Shown piece after piece: positions 32,281 through 41,497 of a stretch of 48,276 nt of DNA; the stretch's first letter is position 1, and every line of letters starts with the position of its first letter. This DNA is from Prevotella sp. (GTDB taxonomy: Bacteria; Bacteroidota; Bacteroidia; Bacteroidales; Bacteroidaceae): contig JAFUFD010000025.1 in NCBI GenBank assembly GCA_017470055.1, positions 1 through 48,276 of the forward strand. The letters run 5' to 3'. Position numbers and translations under genes: made by a program. Below the pieces are notes generated by a model. That model worked only from the letters and a program-made list of their open reading frames with translations, ran no database searches and had not been told where the DNA came from.

Positions 32281-33744
32281 ATGAGAAAATTTTTCAAATA
32301 TGTCATGTTATTTTGTCCAACTATTGCGATGGCACAAAATATGAATTATTCAGTAAATATCCATGCAGGAGGTCATATTATAGCCGCATACCCTGCGAAT
32401 ATGATTGATAGCATTTCTTTCACTAAGGTGTCTAAAGATGTTCTTGATAATCTTTCAGCTTTCACAGATACGACTTTAGCAATAATAAAAGAGGATGATG
32501 GCTCTAATTTAACTATAAATCAAGGAATAGTAAGTCAGTCGAAACAAACAATTAGAGTAATACGAGAGGATGATGTTGTAGCAATATTGAAATTGAGCGA
32601 ACCACAAATAATTGCACAAGCGGAAAAAAAAGAGCAGTGGGGGTTCTTCCAATTTCCAGTAATATACAGAGGAGCCAATCAACGATTATTCATTGATTGG
32701 CAGATGAGACCAGACTCATATACGGCATATGGAGAAGAATCACATGGTCGTATAATGTCAACAGATGAGGGTAAAACGTGGAAGGCATTAGATGACGAAT
32801 ACCCCCGTTTTGAACGATATAGGGTAGAACTCAACAATGGAGACGTTCTTCAAGTGAAGGATCCTCCATCTAAGGATGTTAGGGCTTATGTGTCTTTTCC
32901 ACAACCTGTCAATGATATGACGATAAATGGTTATGATTTCTATCTTCATTCAGAACTTCCAGAAGATTTACAAGGAGTGTATTTATCATTATGGGATAAG
33001 ATAAATCACCAACAACAAATCATTCATGCTTCTTTAGACGACCCTTTATTATTACGATATTCTATTAACAATATGATGCCTGTTGTTTGGTGGGGCAATA
33101 TTAAAGAGACGGAAGATGGTACGCTTTTTGCTGGTGTATATCCATGTTATTATCAAGATTTTAATGGAAAGGTAAATAGAACTGCAGTATCATTTTACAA
33201 GAGCGTAGATACGGGACTAAATTGGTCGAAGGTTGGAACTATCAGTTATCAAAGGGATGGCGCAGATATTCCATTTGATGGAAGCGAAGGATTTGAAGAA
33301 CCTGCATTTGAGGTCCTTAAAGATGGAACGTTCTTTTGTGTGATGAGGACAGGTTATACTTCTCCGATGTATAAGTCTTTTTCATACGATAAAGGGCGGC
33401 AATGGACAGATCCCATACCTTTTACTTCTAATGGCGTGATGCCCAATTTATTGCTTCTTGATAATGGCGCTCTTGTGCTAGCATCTGGGCGTCCTGGACT
33501 TCAACTTCGTTTTTGTGTAGATGGGGATGGAAAAAAATGGACTGAACCAATTGAAATGTTGCCTTTCATGGACGATAAAGGAAATTTTAACATATGGGGG
33601 GCAACTTGTGGTTATCCAAGTATTCTTCAAGTTAATGATAATACTTTTTATATAGTTTATTCAGATTTTAAGACAAAAGATGAATCTGGTGAAATAAGAA
33701 AATCAATTATGTTTAGGAAGATTGAGGTAATTAAACGAAAATGA
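32281..33744 (+). CDS. Secreted sialidase-like beta-propeller protein
   Basis: The 487-residue protein has a signal peptide cut near residue 19 (IAMAQN). The following segment, VNIHAGGHIIAAYPANMIDS, resembles a short N-terminal module of many Bacteroidetes surface proteins. Asp-box motifs occur at 160-167 (STDEGKTW), 308-315 (SVDTGLNW) and 368-375 (SYDKGRQW), with a weaker one at 412-420. These repeats are typical of sialidase/BNR propellers. FEEPAFEVLKDGTFFCVMRT fits a catalytic strand region, but the arginine triad cannot be assigned. It may cut or bind a nonulosonic-acid polymer, possibly the operon's own product. Confidence 0.78.
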   Translation: MRKFFKYVMLFCPTIAMAQNMNYSVNIHAGGHIIAAYPANMIDSISFTKVSKDVLDNLSAFTDTTLAIIKEDDGSNLTINQGIVSQSKQTIRVIREDDVVAILKLSEPQIIAQAEKKEQWGFFQFPVIYRGANQRLFIDWQMRPDSYTAYGEESHGRIMSTDEGKTWKALDDEYPRFERYRVELNNGDVLQVKDPPSKDVRAYVSFPQPVNDMTINGYDFYLHSELPEDLQGVYLSLWDKINHQQQIIHASLDDPLLLRYSINNMMPVVWWGNIKETEDGTLFAGVYPCYYQDFNGKVNRTAVSFYKSVDTGLNWSKVGTISYQRDGADIPFDGSEGFEEPAFEVLKDGTFFCVMRTGYTSPMYKSFSYDKGRQWTDPIPFTSNGVMPNLLLLDNGALVLASGRPGLQLRFCVDGDGKKWTEPIEMLPFMDDKGNFNIWGATCGYPSILQVNDNTFYIVYSDFKTKDESGEIRKSIMFRKIEVIKRK

Positions 33745-33795
33745 TAACTCCCCTTCTTATTTAGTTAAGACTTTATAATTATGTAAATTGCAATT

Positions 33796-35319
33796 GTGAA
33801 TAGAAATATTCCTATTTCTGATAACAAACGTATAGCCAAGAATACTATCTATCTTTATGTTAGGATGGTAGTAATTATGGCAATCACTTTGTTTACGTCA
33901 CGTGAAATTCTTCGCATCTTAGGTGTAGATAATTTCGGCATTTACAATGTGGTGGCAGGAGTTGTTGTCTTATTGGCCTTTTTACAAACAGGACTGACCT
34001 CTGCATTCCAACGCTATTTGGCTTATGACATAGGAAGGGGAGATGAAGAACAGGTGAATAGAACGTTTTGCATGAGTGTTAATGCCAACTTATGTATCGT
34101 TCTTATAATTGTCTTGTTAGCAGAGACTTTGGGCTTGTGGTTTGTAAATACTCAACTTGTTATACCAGAAGACAGAATGAGTACAGCCATAATCGTATAT
34201 CATTTCTCCGTTCTCTCCTTTGTTTTTACTATTTTTAGAGTTCCATACAATTCTGCCATCGTTGCTTATGAAAGAATGTCTTTTTATGCTTATATAAGCA
34301 TTGCGGAATCTGTCTTAAAACTTGGAATTGTTTACTTGTTGGTATTTTCATCTGCTGATAAACTGTATTTGTATGCGATTCTATTAACAATAGTGTCAGC
34401 CCTTATCCTTTTCTTATATTTCTTATATTGTTTTAAACATATCAAGACTTGTCGATACCATTATTATTGGAATACCAGTTATTTTAGGGAATTGTTGAGC
34501 TTTTCAGGGTGGTCTATGTTGGCTGGAGTGGCAAATGTATCTGCGCAACAAGGTGGTAATATCCTATTAAATATTTTTTCGGGATTATCTGCAAATGCTT
34601 CATATGGCGTTGCCAACCAAGTGAGCCATGCTGTATATGCATTTTCTCAGAATTTTCAAGTTGCCTTTAATCCGCAAATTACTAAATTATTTGCGGCTCG
34701 TAGTTATACAGATCTATATCAATTAGTTTTTCGCTCTTCTTTAGCCTCCTACTATTTGATGTTGATAGTTGCTGTTCCTTTTATACTGCAAATAGATTTT
34801 GTTCTTGATCTTTGGTTAGATAAAGTCCCAGAATACGCAAGTGGCTTTTGTATCTTGATGACTCTTTATCAGTTGGTAGATGCTTTTCAAGCTCCAATTA
34901 ACACCCTGATATATGCCTCAGGAAAAGTTAAAATTTACAATATATGGCTAAGTGCGATGATCTTTCTAAATCTCCCTTTGTCTTATATGTTACTTAAAAT
35001 AGGTGTTACCATTTATGTTGTGTTTATTATTCGTGTCAATTTGAATGTTTTGACCGCAATTGTTCGTATATGGTATATGAAATCGCTCATGGAGTTCCCT
35101 ACGATTACCTATATCAAGGAGGTCTTGATAAAAGCAAGTACCATAACATTACTCTCCTTTGGAATGTCTATGGTCATTTGCTCAATTGTTGATAATAGTT
35201 TCCTGAATATTCTTCTTTCTGGGTTTATTACCTTGCTGATAATAGCCATGTGGGGCTTTTCTAAAAAAGATAGGATGATAGTTTGGGCTGTTATAAGGCA
35301 GAAAGTATTTAGATATTAA
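33796..35319 (+). CDS. wzx: Wzx-type polysaccharide flippase
   Basis: The 507-residue inner-membrane protein has about twelve to fourteen hydrophobic segments and belongs to the polysaccharide-transport/MATE-like group that flips lipid-linked repeat units to the periplasm. The start NKRIAKNTIYLYVRMVVIMA with SREILRILGVDNFGIYNVVA is typical. The start codon is GTG, with no in-frame ATG nearby. It is directly followed by the polymerase gene. Confidence 0.93.
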   Translation: MNRNIPISDNKRIAKNTIYLYVRMVVIMAITLFTSREILRILGVDNFGIYNVVAGVVVLLAFLQTGLTSAFQRYLAYDIGRGDEEQVNRTFCMSVNANLCIVLIIVLLAETLGLWFVNTQLVIPEDRMSTAIIVYHFSVLSFVFTIFRVPYNSAIVAYERMSFYAYISIAESVLKLGIVYLLVFSSADKLYLYAILLTIVSALILFLYFLYCFKHIKTCRYHYYWNTSYFRELLSFSGWSMLAGVANVSAQQGGNILLNIFSGLSANASYGVANQVSHAVYAFSQNFQVAFNPQITKLFAARSYTDLYQLVFRSSLASYYLMLIVAVPFILQIDFVLDLWLDKVPEYASGFCILMTLYQLVDAFQAPINTLIYASGKVKIYNIWLSAMIFLNLPLSYMLLKIGVTIYVVFIIRVNLNVLTAIVRIWYMKSLMEFPTITYIKEVLIKASTITLLSFGMSMVICSIVDNSFLNILLSGFITLLIIAMWGFSKKDRMIVWAVIRQKVFRY

Positions 35320-35327
35320 GGATTTAT

Positions 35328-36731
35328 ATGATCTTATTCGTATTTACTATTGTTTTTTTTACTGGGTATTTCACTGACAACCAAACAACAATGGGGATAG
35401 CATTATTATTGCTATTCTGTTATGTTGTTTTCTTTGCTATCCGCAAAATCGATAAACATATCACTTTATTAGTGTTTGCTATCGCGTTCTTTACGTTTTT
35501 GATGGGTAGAATGATCTTGCCAATTTTTTATGATACTTCTAACCTTATTTATGACATAGGAGGGGCTAATTTTTCTAATGAGACGATATCTCATATGGAT
35601 TTATCACTTTTTTTGGCGCTTTTATTTGTTTATATAGGTTATAAGTATGTGTACAGGGAAAAGTATTATGAGAAGGAACCGTTCAATCGTGATGAACTAT
35701 ATGTACAGAATGTAAGAAACTTAAGTAGGAAACTTATGTATATGACTTTTCCTGTGGCATTATTACTAACTTTGGAGAAAGTGTATCTTGTGCTTACCAT
35801 GGGATATGTGGCCATGTATATTGATTTCCAATCGAGTTTTCCCTATTTTGTTACATTGATCGGAGGATGGTTCTATCATGCATTCTTTATATTTCTCGCA
35901 ACTCTGCCCTCCAAAAAAGAGGCGAAGATCCCTTTGTCTTTTTATGTGACGATTTCTATTCTTTCTTTGGCAACAGGACAGAGAGGTAGTTTTGTGCTTG
36001 GTTTGTTATTCGTTGTTATGTACCTGTTTCTTAGGAATTCACTGCAAACAGGAGATGGGTCTTGGATAGGAAGACGCGGTATCATAGCCATATTGGTCTC
36101 TCTTCCTCTTATGGTGTCTTTCTTATTCCTGATGGTTTATATTCGTTCTGATAGAGACCGTTCAATGTCGGAGAATCTGTTGATCTCATTTTTTTATCAA
36201 CAAGGTGTAAGTGCAGAGGTGATAGGTTATACGTATGACTATGAGAATAGGTTTCCTGAGGGAAAAGTGTATCTACTTGGTGATGTTACAGATTATTTTC
36301 GTCATAACATATTTGCCAGATTATTATTTGGCGCAAAATCTGCTGAACCTCAGTCTGTGGAACATGCATTGGAAGACAATAGCTTGGATGCTGCTTTGAC
36401 CTATTTTGTAAAACCAGATTTGTATTTATCTGGAGGTGGCTTAGGTGGGTGCTATGTTGCTGAGGCATGGAAAGATTTGGGCTATTTCGGTATATGCTTG
36501 GTAAGTTTTCTATATGGATTGTTATTAGCAAAAATCCCTTTATGGTGTAGGAAAAATTTTTGGATAGGCTCTGTTGGCCTTGTTATGTTTAACCAGATTA
36601 TTTTTGCTCCTCGAGCACATGCAATTAAACCAATATATGTATTCTTCTCTTTGAATGTGATAATTGTTTATGCTTATCTATATATAGCGAGCAAGAGAAG
36701 AGGAAATCGTGTTCAAGTGGTAAATAGTTGA
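35328..36731 (+). CDS. wzy: Wzy-type oligosaccharide repeat-unit polymerase
   Basis: The 467-residue multi-spanning membrane protein has about eleven hydrophobic segments and a large periplasmic loop (LEDNSLDAALTYFVKPDLYL). The GQRGSFVLGLL and GGLGGCYVAEAWKDLGYFGI motifs match O-antigen polymerase-family proteins. It joins flipped repeat units in the periplasm. Wzx sits just upstream and glycosyltransferases follow. Confidence 0.88.
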   Translation: MILFVFTIVFFTGYFTDNQTTMGIALLLLFCYVVFFAIRKIDKHITLLVFAIAFFTFLMGRMILPIFYDTSNLIYDIGGANFSNETISHMDLSLFLALLFVYIGYKYVYREKYYEKEPFNRDELYVQNVRNLSRKLMYMTFPVALLLTLEKVYLVLTMGYVAMYIDFQSSFPYFVTLIGGWFYHAFFIFLATLPSKKEAKIPLSFYVTISILSLATGQRGSFVLGLLFVVMYLFLRNSLQTGDGSWIGRRGIIAILVSLPLMVSFLFLMVYIRSDRDRSMSENLLISFFYQQGVSAEVIGYTYDYENRFPEGKVYLLGDVTDYFRHNIFARLLFGAKSAEPQSVEHALEDNSLDAALTYFVKPDLYLSGGGLGGCYVAEAWKDLGYFGICLVSFLYGLLLAKIPLWCRKNFWIGSVGLVMFNQIIFAPRAHAIKPIYVFFSLNVIIVYAYLYIASKRRGNRVQVVNS

Positions 36732-36753
36732 ACCATTATCAAACGAAGTGAAT

Positions 36754-37944
36754 ATGAATGTCAAATTGATTTATTCTAAAAACTTAAGTGATCCTACTGG
36801 AGCAAGTACTGTGATGAGAATCCATGCAGAACAAGTTGATCGTTATGCAAAGGCAGGTATCAATTTTGAAGTTCTGGCTCGGGATACCATATATAAAAAG
36901 GCTAATACTGCAAACTCGGCACAAAAGCCGCACTTCTCTTATAAGAAACTGATAACCGGCAGCCTTGAGCGTCTTTCAAGAAAGAGTGCAACGGCTGCTT
37001 ATTTATGGACTTATATTAGAAGCTTACGTCCTGCTAAGAAATTAAACAATCTGTTACGTGATTATATTGAAGAGGATGACGTGTTGTTCTTTAATGAATT
37101 TGTCATGTGCTATTATTATTTGAAACAATACGGTAAAGGCAATCATAAGATTGTAACCATGTTCCATAGTGATGGAGAGGATTTTACCGCTGAGAAGGAA
37201 AGGACAAGAGGCTTTGAGAAAACATGGGTCTATCGTATGTATATGCGCAGACAAGATCTTGTGATTAGTCAGACAGATAGACTTGGTTTCGTTTCCCGAA
37301 TGGCTGCAGAGCGTTTTAAGGAACTTCACAAAGAAGTTGATACAGATAAGGTCTTTTATATTCAGAATGGAATGCAATCATATCCCCAACGTGATGTTCC
37401 TATCCACCGTCCAATTGAGATTGTATGCGTTGGAACGATAAATCCTCGTAAGAATCAGGAGTCTATTGTTCGTGCATTAATCAAATGTAAGGACAATGGC
37501 ATCAGTCTTGACCATATCCATTTTACCTTGGTCGGTGGGGGAGAGAAACTTCCACTCTTGATGCAACTTTCCGATTCATATGGTCTTAGTAAAACTGTTA
37601 GTTTTGTGGGATCTTCAAATGAAGTCGATAGATACTTACGTGAAGCCGATATTTTTATTTTGCCTAGTATAAGTGAAGGGTTACCGATGGCGATTTTGGA
37701 AGCCATGAGGTTGTCATTGCCAATTGTTTCTACTCGTGTTGGGGGAATCCCTGAAACTATTATTGATGGTGAAAGTGGCTTGCTCATTGACAGTACTGCT
37801 GATGGCGTATATCAGTTTATTACTCACATTAATGATTATGACTGGAAGAAGATGGGACAAAAGTCATATCAACTATTCCAGGATAGATTTACTGTTGAGA
37901 AGATGATAGAGTCATATATCAGTATTTTTAAATCTTTATCATAA
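36754..37944 (+). CDS. Family 4-type glycosyltransferase
   Basis: The 396-residue protein (from the ATG; a GTG two codons upstream is also possible) is a GT-B transferase. IVCVGTINPRKNQESIVRAL is the start of the C-terminal Rossmann domain, and LPSISEGLPMAILEAMRLSL has the E-x7-E donor-binding motif. GGIPETIIDGESGLLI is typical of GT4. It should add one sugar of the repeat unit at the cytoplasmic membrane face; the sugar is unknown. The stop overlaps the next start by one base (TAATG). Confidence 0.9.
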   Translation: MNVKLIYSKNLSDPTGASTVMRIHAEQVDRYAKAGINFEVLARDTIYKKANTANSAQKPHFSYKKLITGSLERLSRKSATAAYLWTYIRSLRPAKKLNNLLRDYIEEDDVLFFNEFVMCYYYLKQYGKGNHKIVTMFHSDGEDFTAEKERTRGFEKTWVYRMYMRRQDLVISQTDRLGFVSRMAAERFKELHKEVDTDKVFYIQNGMQSYPQRDVPIHRPIEIVCVGTINPRKNQESIVRALIKCKDNGISLDHIHFTLVGGGEKLPLLMQLSDSYGLSKTVSFVGSSNEVDRYLREADIFILPSISEGLPMAILEAMRLSLPIVSTRVGGIPETIIDGESGLLIDSTADGVYQFITHINDYDWKKMGQKSYQLFQDRFTVEKMIESYISIFKSLS

Positions 37945-39308
37945 TGAGATTAGACGAAGTCTTAACGAACCTCGTAGAAAAAGAGAATAGGGAAGGCCTG
38001 GATGTAATACAAGTTTCAGGAGTTCCTGTATGGAATCATTTGAAGTATGATATCCGGAGGAGATATGTTTTAGCAAATGGTATTTGTGATAGTGTTCAAT
38101 CTTCTAAGGGTAAAATCATATTGAAGGAATCTGTCAAAGGAATGTTGTCTTCATTTTATAAGGTTCATAAACAACTGTTATTCCCTTCTGTAGCAGATAA
38201 TTTCATAATGGGCTTTTCCCGATTGGATAGAATTGATGATTTGTATTTAGATCGGTTTGTAGATCCTGTAATAGACCTGACACAATTAAAGGAGAGTTAT
38301 ATTTGTTTTGAATACGGTCGTGTTGGCATACACCACCAGCCGCGTAAACATAAGGAGCATGTAATCTATACTGATTATATCTATATGTTCTCTTTTGTTT
38401 GCAGTTATTTACTGGCAATTTTCTTTTTATGTGCACACTATCGGGCTGTTTCTGTGTTAAAAAGGAAAATACAGGCCGTGACATCACTGACATTAAGTCC
38501 GTTATGGCTCGCAAGGAAGATTGTAGAGTTTAAGTCAAATGCCGCTATTTTTTCTCTTCTCTTATCACGGTCAAAAGCAAAACGTGTTTTCGGTGTAAGT
38601 CGTATTTTATTTAGGCATGTCTCTTATGCTGCCAAAAAGAAAAAGATACCTGTATTTGAATTTCAGCACGGTATTACTTTAGGAGCAACAGAACTTTATT
38701 CTGGGAATTATGTTCCAGAAATCGATCCAGACTACTTCTTGTTATTTGGTGATTCATGTCCAAATAACGTTTTTGGGATTCCAGAGAGTAAAACTATTGT
38801 CATTGGGTGGGCGTTTAAAGACTATCTGAAAGGTATTGCAAGCGGAACGTATCAAAAGGATTGTTGTTTGGTTGTTTCAGAACCACAAATAAGCAATCAG
38901 GTGATTTCTGCTACCTTATTGTTGGCAGAGAATTTTCCCAATATACAGTTTCATATAAGAAGGCACCCTCAAGAATCTTTTACAGAAGAACAGAAAAGAC
39001 AATTTGAGAAAATTCCCAATGTTATTGATGCCACGAACAAAAGGAATTCCACATTGGTAGCAATGACTTACGATTATATCATAGGAGAAAATTCTACAGT
39101 ATTGTTTGAGGGATTAAGTTTAGGGAAAAAAGTGGCAAGGCTGAATATTTGTGGTCTTCAACCCGTTAACCGTTCTGACGATGACGCTTTCTATTATATT
39201 GATAATATGGGGGATTTCGGATCGTATCTGAATGCTCCTGTTAAACAAATGAAAGAAAAAGTCTATTCGGATTTCAATGTAGATCTTTTTAATTCTTTCT
39301 TAGTGTAA
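37944..39308 (+). CDS. Putative GT-B glycosyltransferase, possible nonulosonic-acid transferase
   Basis: The 454-residue protein has a hydrophobic segment near residues 145-165 (FSFVCSYLLAIFFLCAHY). A C-terminal half contains FEFQHGITLGATEL, HIRRHPQES and GENSTVLFEGLSLGKK. The QHG, R-H-P-E and N-S-T-V-L-F-E-G series is seen in GT-B transferases of capsule synthesis, including sialyl- and Kdo-type families, and suggests a CMP-sugar donor. The assignment to a CAZy family is uncertain. It is the best candidate in the operon for transferring the Pse residue. Confidence 0.65.
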   Translation: MRLDEVLTNLVEKENREGLDVIQVSGVPVWNHLKYDIRRRYVLANGICDSVQSSKGKIILKESVKGMLSSFYKVHKQLLFPSVADNFIMGFSRLDRIDDLYLDRFVDPVIDLTQLKESYICFEYGRVGIHHQPRKHKEHVIYTDYIYMFSFVCSYLLAIFFLCAHYRAVSVLKRKIQAVTSLTLSPLWLARKIVEFKSNAAIFSLLLSRSKAKRVFGVSRILFRHVSYAAKKKKIPVFEFQHGITLGATELYSGNYVPEIDPDYFLLFGDSCPNNVFGIPESKTIVIGWAFKDYLKGIASGTYQKDCCLVVSEPQISNQVISATLLLAENFPNIQFHIRRHPQESFTEEQKRQFEKIPNVIDATNKRNSTLVAMTYDYIIGENSTVLFEGLSLGKKVARLNICGLQPVNRSDDDAFYYIDNMGDFGSYLNAPVKQMKEKVYSDFNVDLFNSFLV

Positions 39309-39310
39309 GG

Positions 39311-40471
39311 ATGTTAAAAATAATACTGTTATTTCTTCTCACTTTTCAATTAATGGCAGGGTCATGTTCTGGACAAGGCAGGACTCTTGAAGAAGAGATA
39401 GTCAGCATAATGAACAGACGAAAATGTGTTGGAATAACAGCATTGGCGGTAAAAAACAATACAATATGCTATTTTAAGACTTTTGGCTACAATCCAGATT
39501 ACAATGACAGCACTTCTCGAAAACCAATACCAGACAATGGGGTATATTTGATAGCATCAATATCAAAAACATTTGTAAGTACTGCCATCATGCAGCTGGT
39601 TGAAAAGAAAAAGTTGAAACTGGATGATGATGTTAATAAATACTTGTCATTCAAAGTCGTCAATCCCAATTATCCTAAAACACCGATAACTATTCGGATG
39701 CTTCTTAGTCATCGCTCAAGTATTAACGATAAAATTTACTCATGGAGCCTGGATCAGATTAATCCAGAAACAGGAAAACGTTGGAAAGAATGTTATAATG
39801 ACTATCCTCCTGGTACTAAGTATGAATATTGTAATCTGGCTTATAATATGCTGGGTGCAATTATAGAAAATGTGTCAGGTGAAAGGTTTTATGATTATAT
39901 TGACAATCATATCAATAAGCCACTGGGAATAACCGGCAGTTATAACCTTACCAGGATAGACAGTTCATTGCAGGTAAAAGCATATCGTTATTACCCACAA
40001 ACTAAATCTTTTGGAAAAGACAAGAGCGAAGTATATGATTACTCCTTTTATAGAAAGGTAGAGGATAATTATAAAATGGGTTTTTCTGCTGCTTATTATT
40101 CACCGACGGGATGTATGCGAATGACGGCAAAAGACCTGGCTTCGTATATGATGATGCACATGAATTTTGGGAAATATAGGAGTAAGCGCATCATTAGTAA
40201 GAAGAGCGAAAGGGAGATGAGGTCCCCACAATTGGGGAATCCTGAATATGGATTAGCGTTTGCTCAATATCCACGAAGAATCAAAGATGTAGAACTTGTC
40301 GGGATGGTAGGAGATGCTCATGGAATTCATAGTACAATGCTATTTGATCCTAATGGCAGATTCGGTTTTATTGTTATTTGCAATGGGTGTACAACGCCCT
40401 CTTCATCTGCTGGCCAGACAATGAATACCGAAATAATACAAAGATTGTATAAATATATAATAAAGAATTGA
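39311..40471 (+). CDS. Secreted beta-lactamase-fold serine hydrolase
   Basis: The 386-residue protein has an N-terminal signal (LLFLLTFQLMAGSC) with a possible lipobox cysteine at residue 19. The class C beta-lactamase/penicillin-binding-like fold is indicated by S83-I-S-K86 in IASISKTFVS, the YCNLAYNMLG tyrosine motif and GDAHGIHSTM near the third motif. Possible substrates are acyl or D-amino acid groups. Its position suggests a task on the polysaccharide, such as deacylation; this is inferred. Confidence 0.85.
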   Translation: MLKIILLFLLTFQLMAGSCSGQGRTLEEEIVSIMNRRKCVGITALAVKNNTICYFKTFGYNPDYNDSTSRKPIPDNGVYLIASISKTFVSTAIMQLVEKKKLKLDDDVNKYLSFKVVNPNYPKTPITIRMLLSHRSSINDKIYSWSLDQINPETGKRWKECYNDYPPGTKYEYCNLAYNMLGAIIENVSGERFYDYIDNHINKPLGITGSYNLTRIDSSLQVKAYRYYPQTKSFGKDKSEVYDYSFYRKVEDNYKMGFSAAYYSPTGCMRMTAKDLASYMMMHMNFGKYRSKRIISKKSEREMRSPQLGNPEYGLAFAQYPRRIKDVELVGMVGDAHGIHSTMLFDPNGRFGFIVICNGCTTPSSSAGQTMNTEIIQRLYKYIIKN

Positions 40472-40475
40472 AAAT

Positions 40476-40706
40476 ATGGAAATTAAAGAATTTATTCAGC
40501 ACTTTGCTGAGCAGTTTGATGACACGGACATTAGTGAGTTTAAACCAGAAACAGTGTTTCACGAGTTGGACGAGTACTCGTCGTTAATAGCCCTTACTAT
40601 TATTGGTATGGTAGACGATGAGTATAATGTTACAATCGGTGCAGAGGAAATGTCTTCTGCTGTGACTATTGAGGACTTATTTAACATCGTTAAATCAAAG
40701 ATTTAA
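40476..40706 (+). CDS. Acyl carrier protein 1
   Basis: The 76-residue acidic helical protein matches acyl carrier proteins in size and pattern. The phosphopantetheine attachment region is DEYSSLIALTIIGMVDDEYN; S36 before L takes the place of the usual D-S-L serine, with Y-S preceding. It lies 2 bases before an SDR gene. It would carry the acyl group built by the enzymes that follow. Confidence 0.82.
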   Translation: MEIKEFIQHFAEQFDDTDISEFKPETVFHELDEYSSLIALTIIGMVDDEYNVTIGAEEMSSAVTIEDLFNIVKSKI

Positions 40707-40708
40707 TA

Positions 40709-41467
40709 ATGGAAGTGAATAATCCATTTACACTTGTAGGTAAAACTATTTTGATTACAGGAGGGGCTGGTGGTATTGGCTCAGCCGTGGCAAAGACATG
40801 TATCCAGTTGGGTGCAAGGGTGATCCTGACGGATATCCGTCAGGATGCCCTTCAGACCACCCTGGCTTCATTGCCAGAGTCTCAGATGCGAGAGCCTAAT
40901 CTCTGTTTTACAGCAGACCTGACAGATGCTGAACAACTGGTGTCTTTAATTGATTTTTGCCCTACATTAGATGGTCTGGTATGCAATGCTGGAGTGATGA
41001 AACTGACGTTGACTCAATTTATCACGGAGGAGGAACTGACGCGTATCCAGAAGATTAACCTGAATGCACCCATCTTGTTGACGCGTTCTCTTTTGAAGAA
41101 GAAGAAAGTGGCGAAAGGAGGCTCCATCGTGTTCACAGCCTCTGCCGCTGGGGTCTATCGCGTGTCGCCAGGTAATGGCATCTATGCCACAACGAAATGC
41201 GGTATCGATGCCTTCATGCGGACGGTGGCGCTTGAGTTTGGTCCCAAGGGCATCCGCTGTAACAGCGTGAACCCTGGTATGGTGGAGACAGCCTTGATAG
41301 GTTCGTTCACGGAGGAACAGAAGGAAAAGGAGAAACAGAACTATCCCTTGCGCCGCTTTGCCCAACCCGAGGATATTGCCAATGGCATCGCCTATCTTTT
41401 GTCTGATGCCTCGTCATTCGTGACAGGTACGGCACTGAAGATAGATGGAGGAATGACGTTAGGATAG
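40709..41467 (+). CDS. SDR-family oxidoreductase 1 (FabG-like)
   Basis: The 252-residue short-chain dehydrogenase has the cofactor motif TGGAGGIG, the NAG strand, the catalytic serine in VFTASAAGVY and Y-x3-K in YATTKCGID. The end YLLSDASSFVTGTALKIDGG is classical. In this gene group it is likely to reduce a 3-oxoacyl thioester on the carrier protein, or a sugar ketone. Confidence 0.88.
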   Translation: MEVNNPFTLVGKTILITGGAGGIGSAVAKTCIQLGARVILTDIRQDALQTTLASLPESQMREPNLCFTADLTDAEQLVSLIDFCPTLDGLVCNAGVMKLTLTQFITEEELTRIQKINLNAPILLTRSLLKKKKVAKGGSIVFTASAAGVYRVSPGNGIYATTKCGIDAFMRTVALEFGPKGIRCNSVNPGMVETALIGSFTEEQKEKEKQNYPLRRFAQPEDIANGIAYLLSDASSFVTGTALKIDGGMTLG

Positions 41468-41497
41468 TTTATAGTTCATAATTCTTAGTTCATAGTT

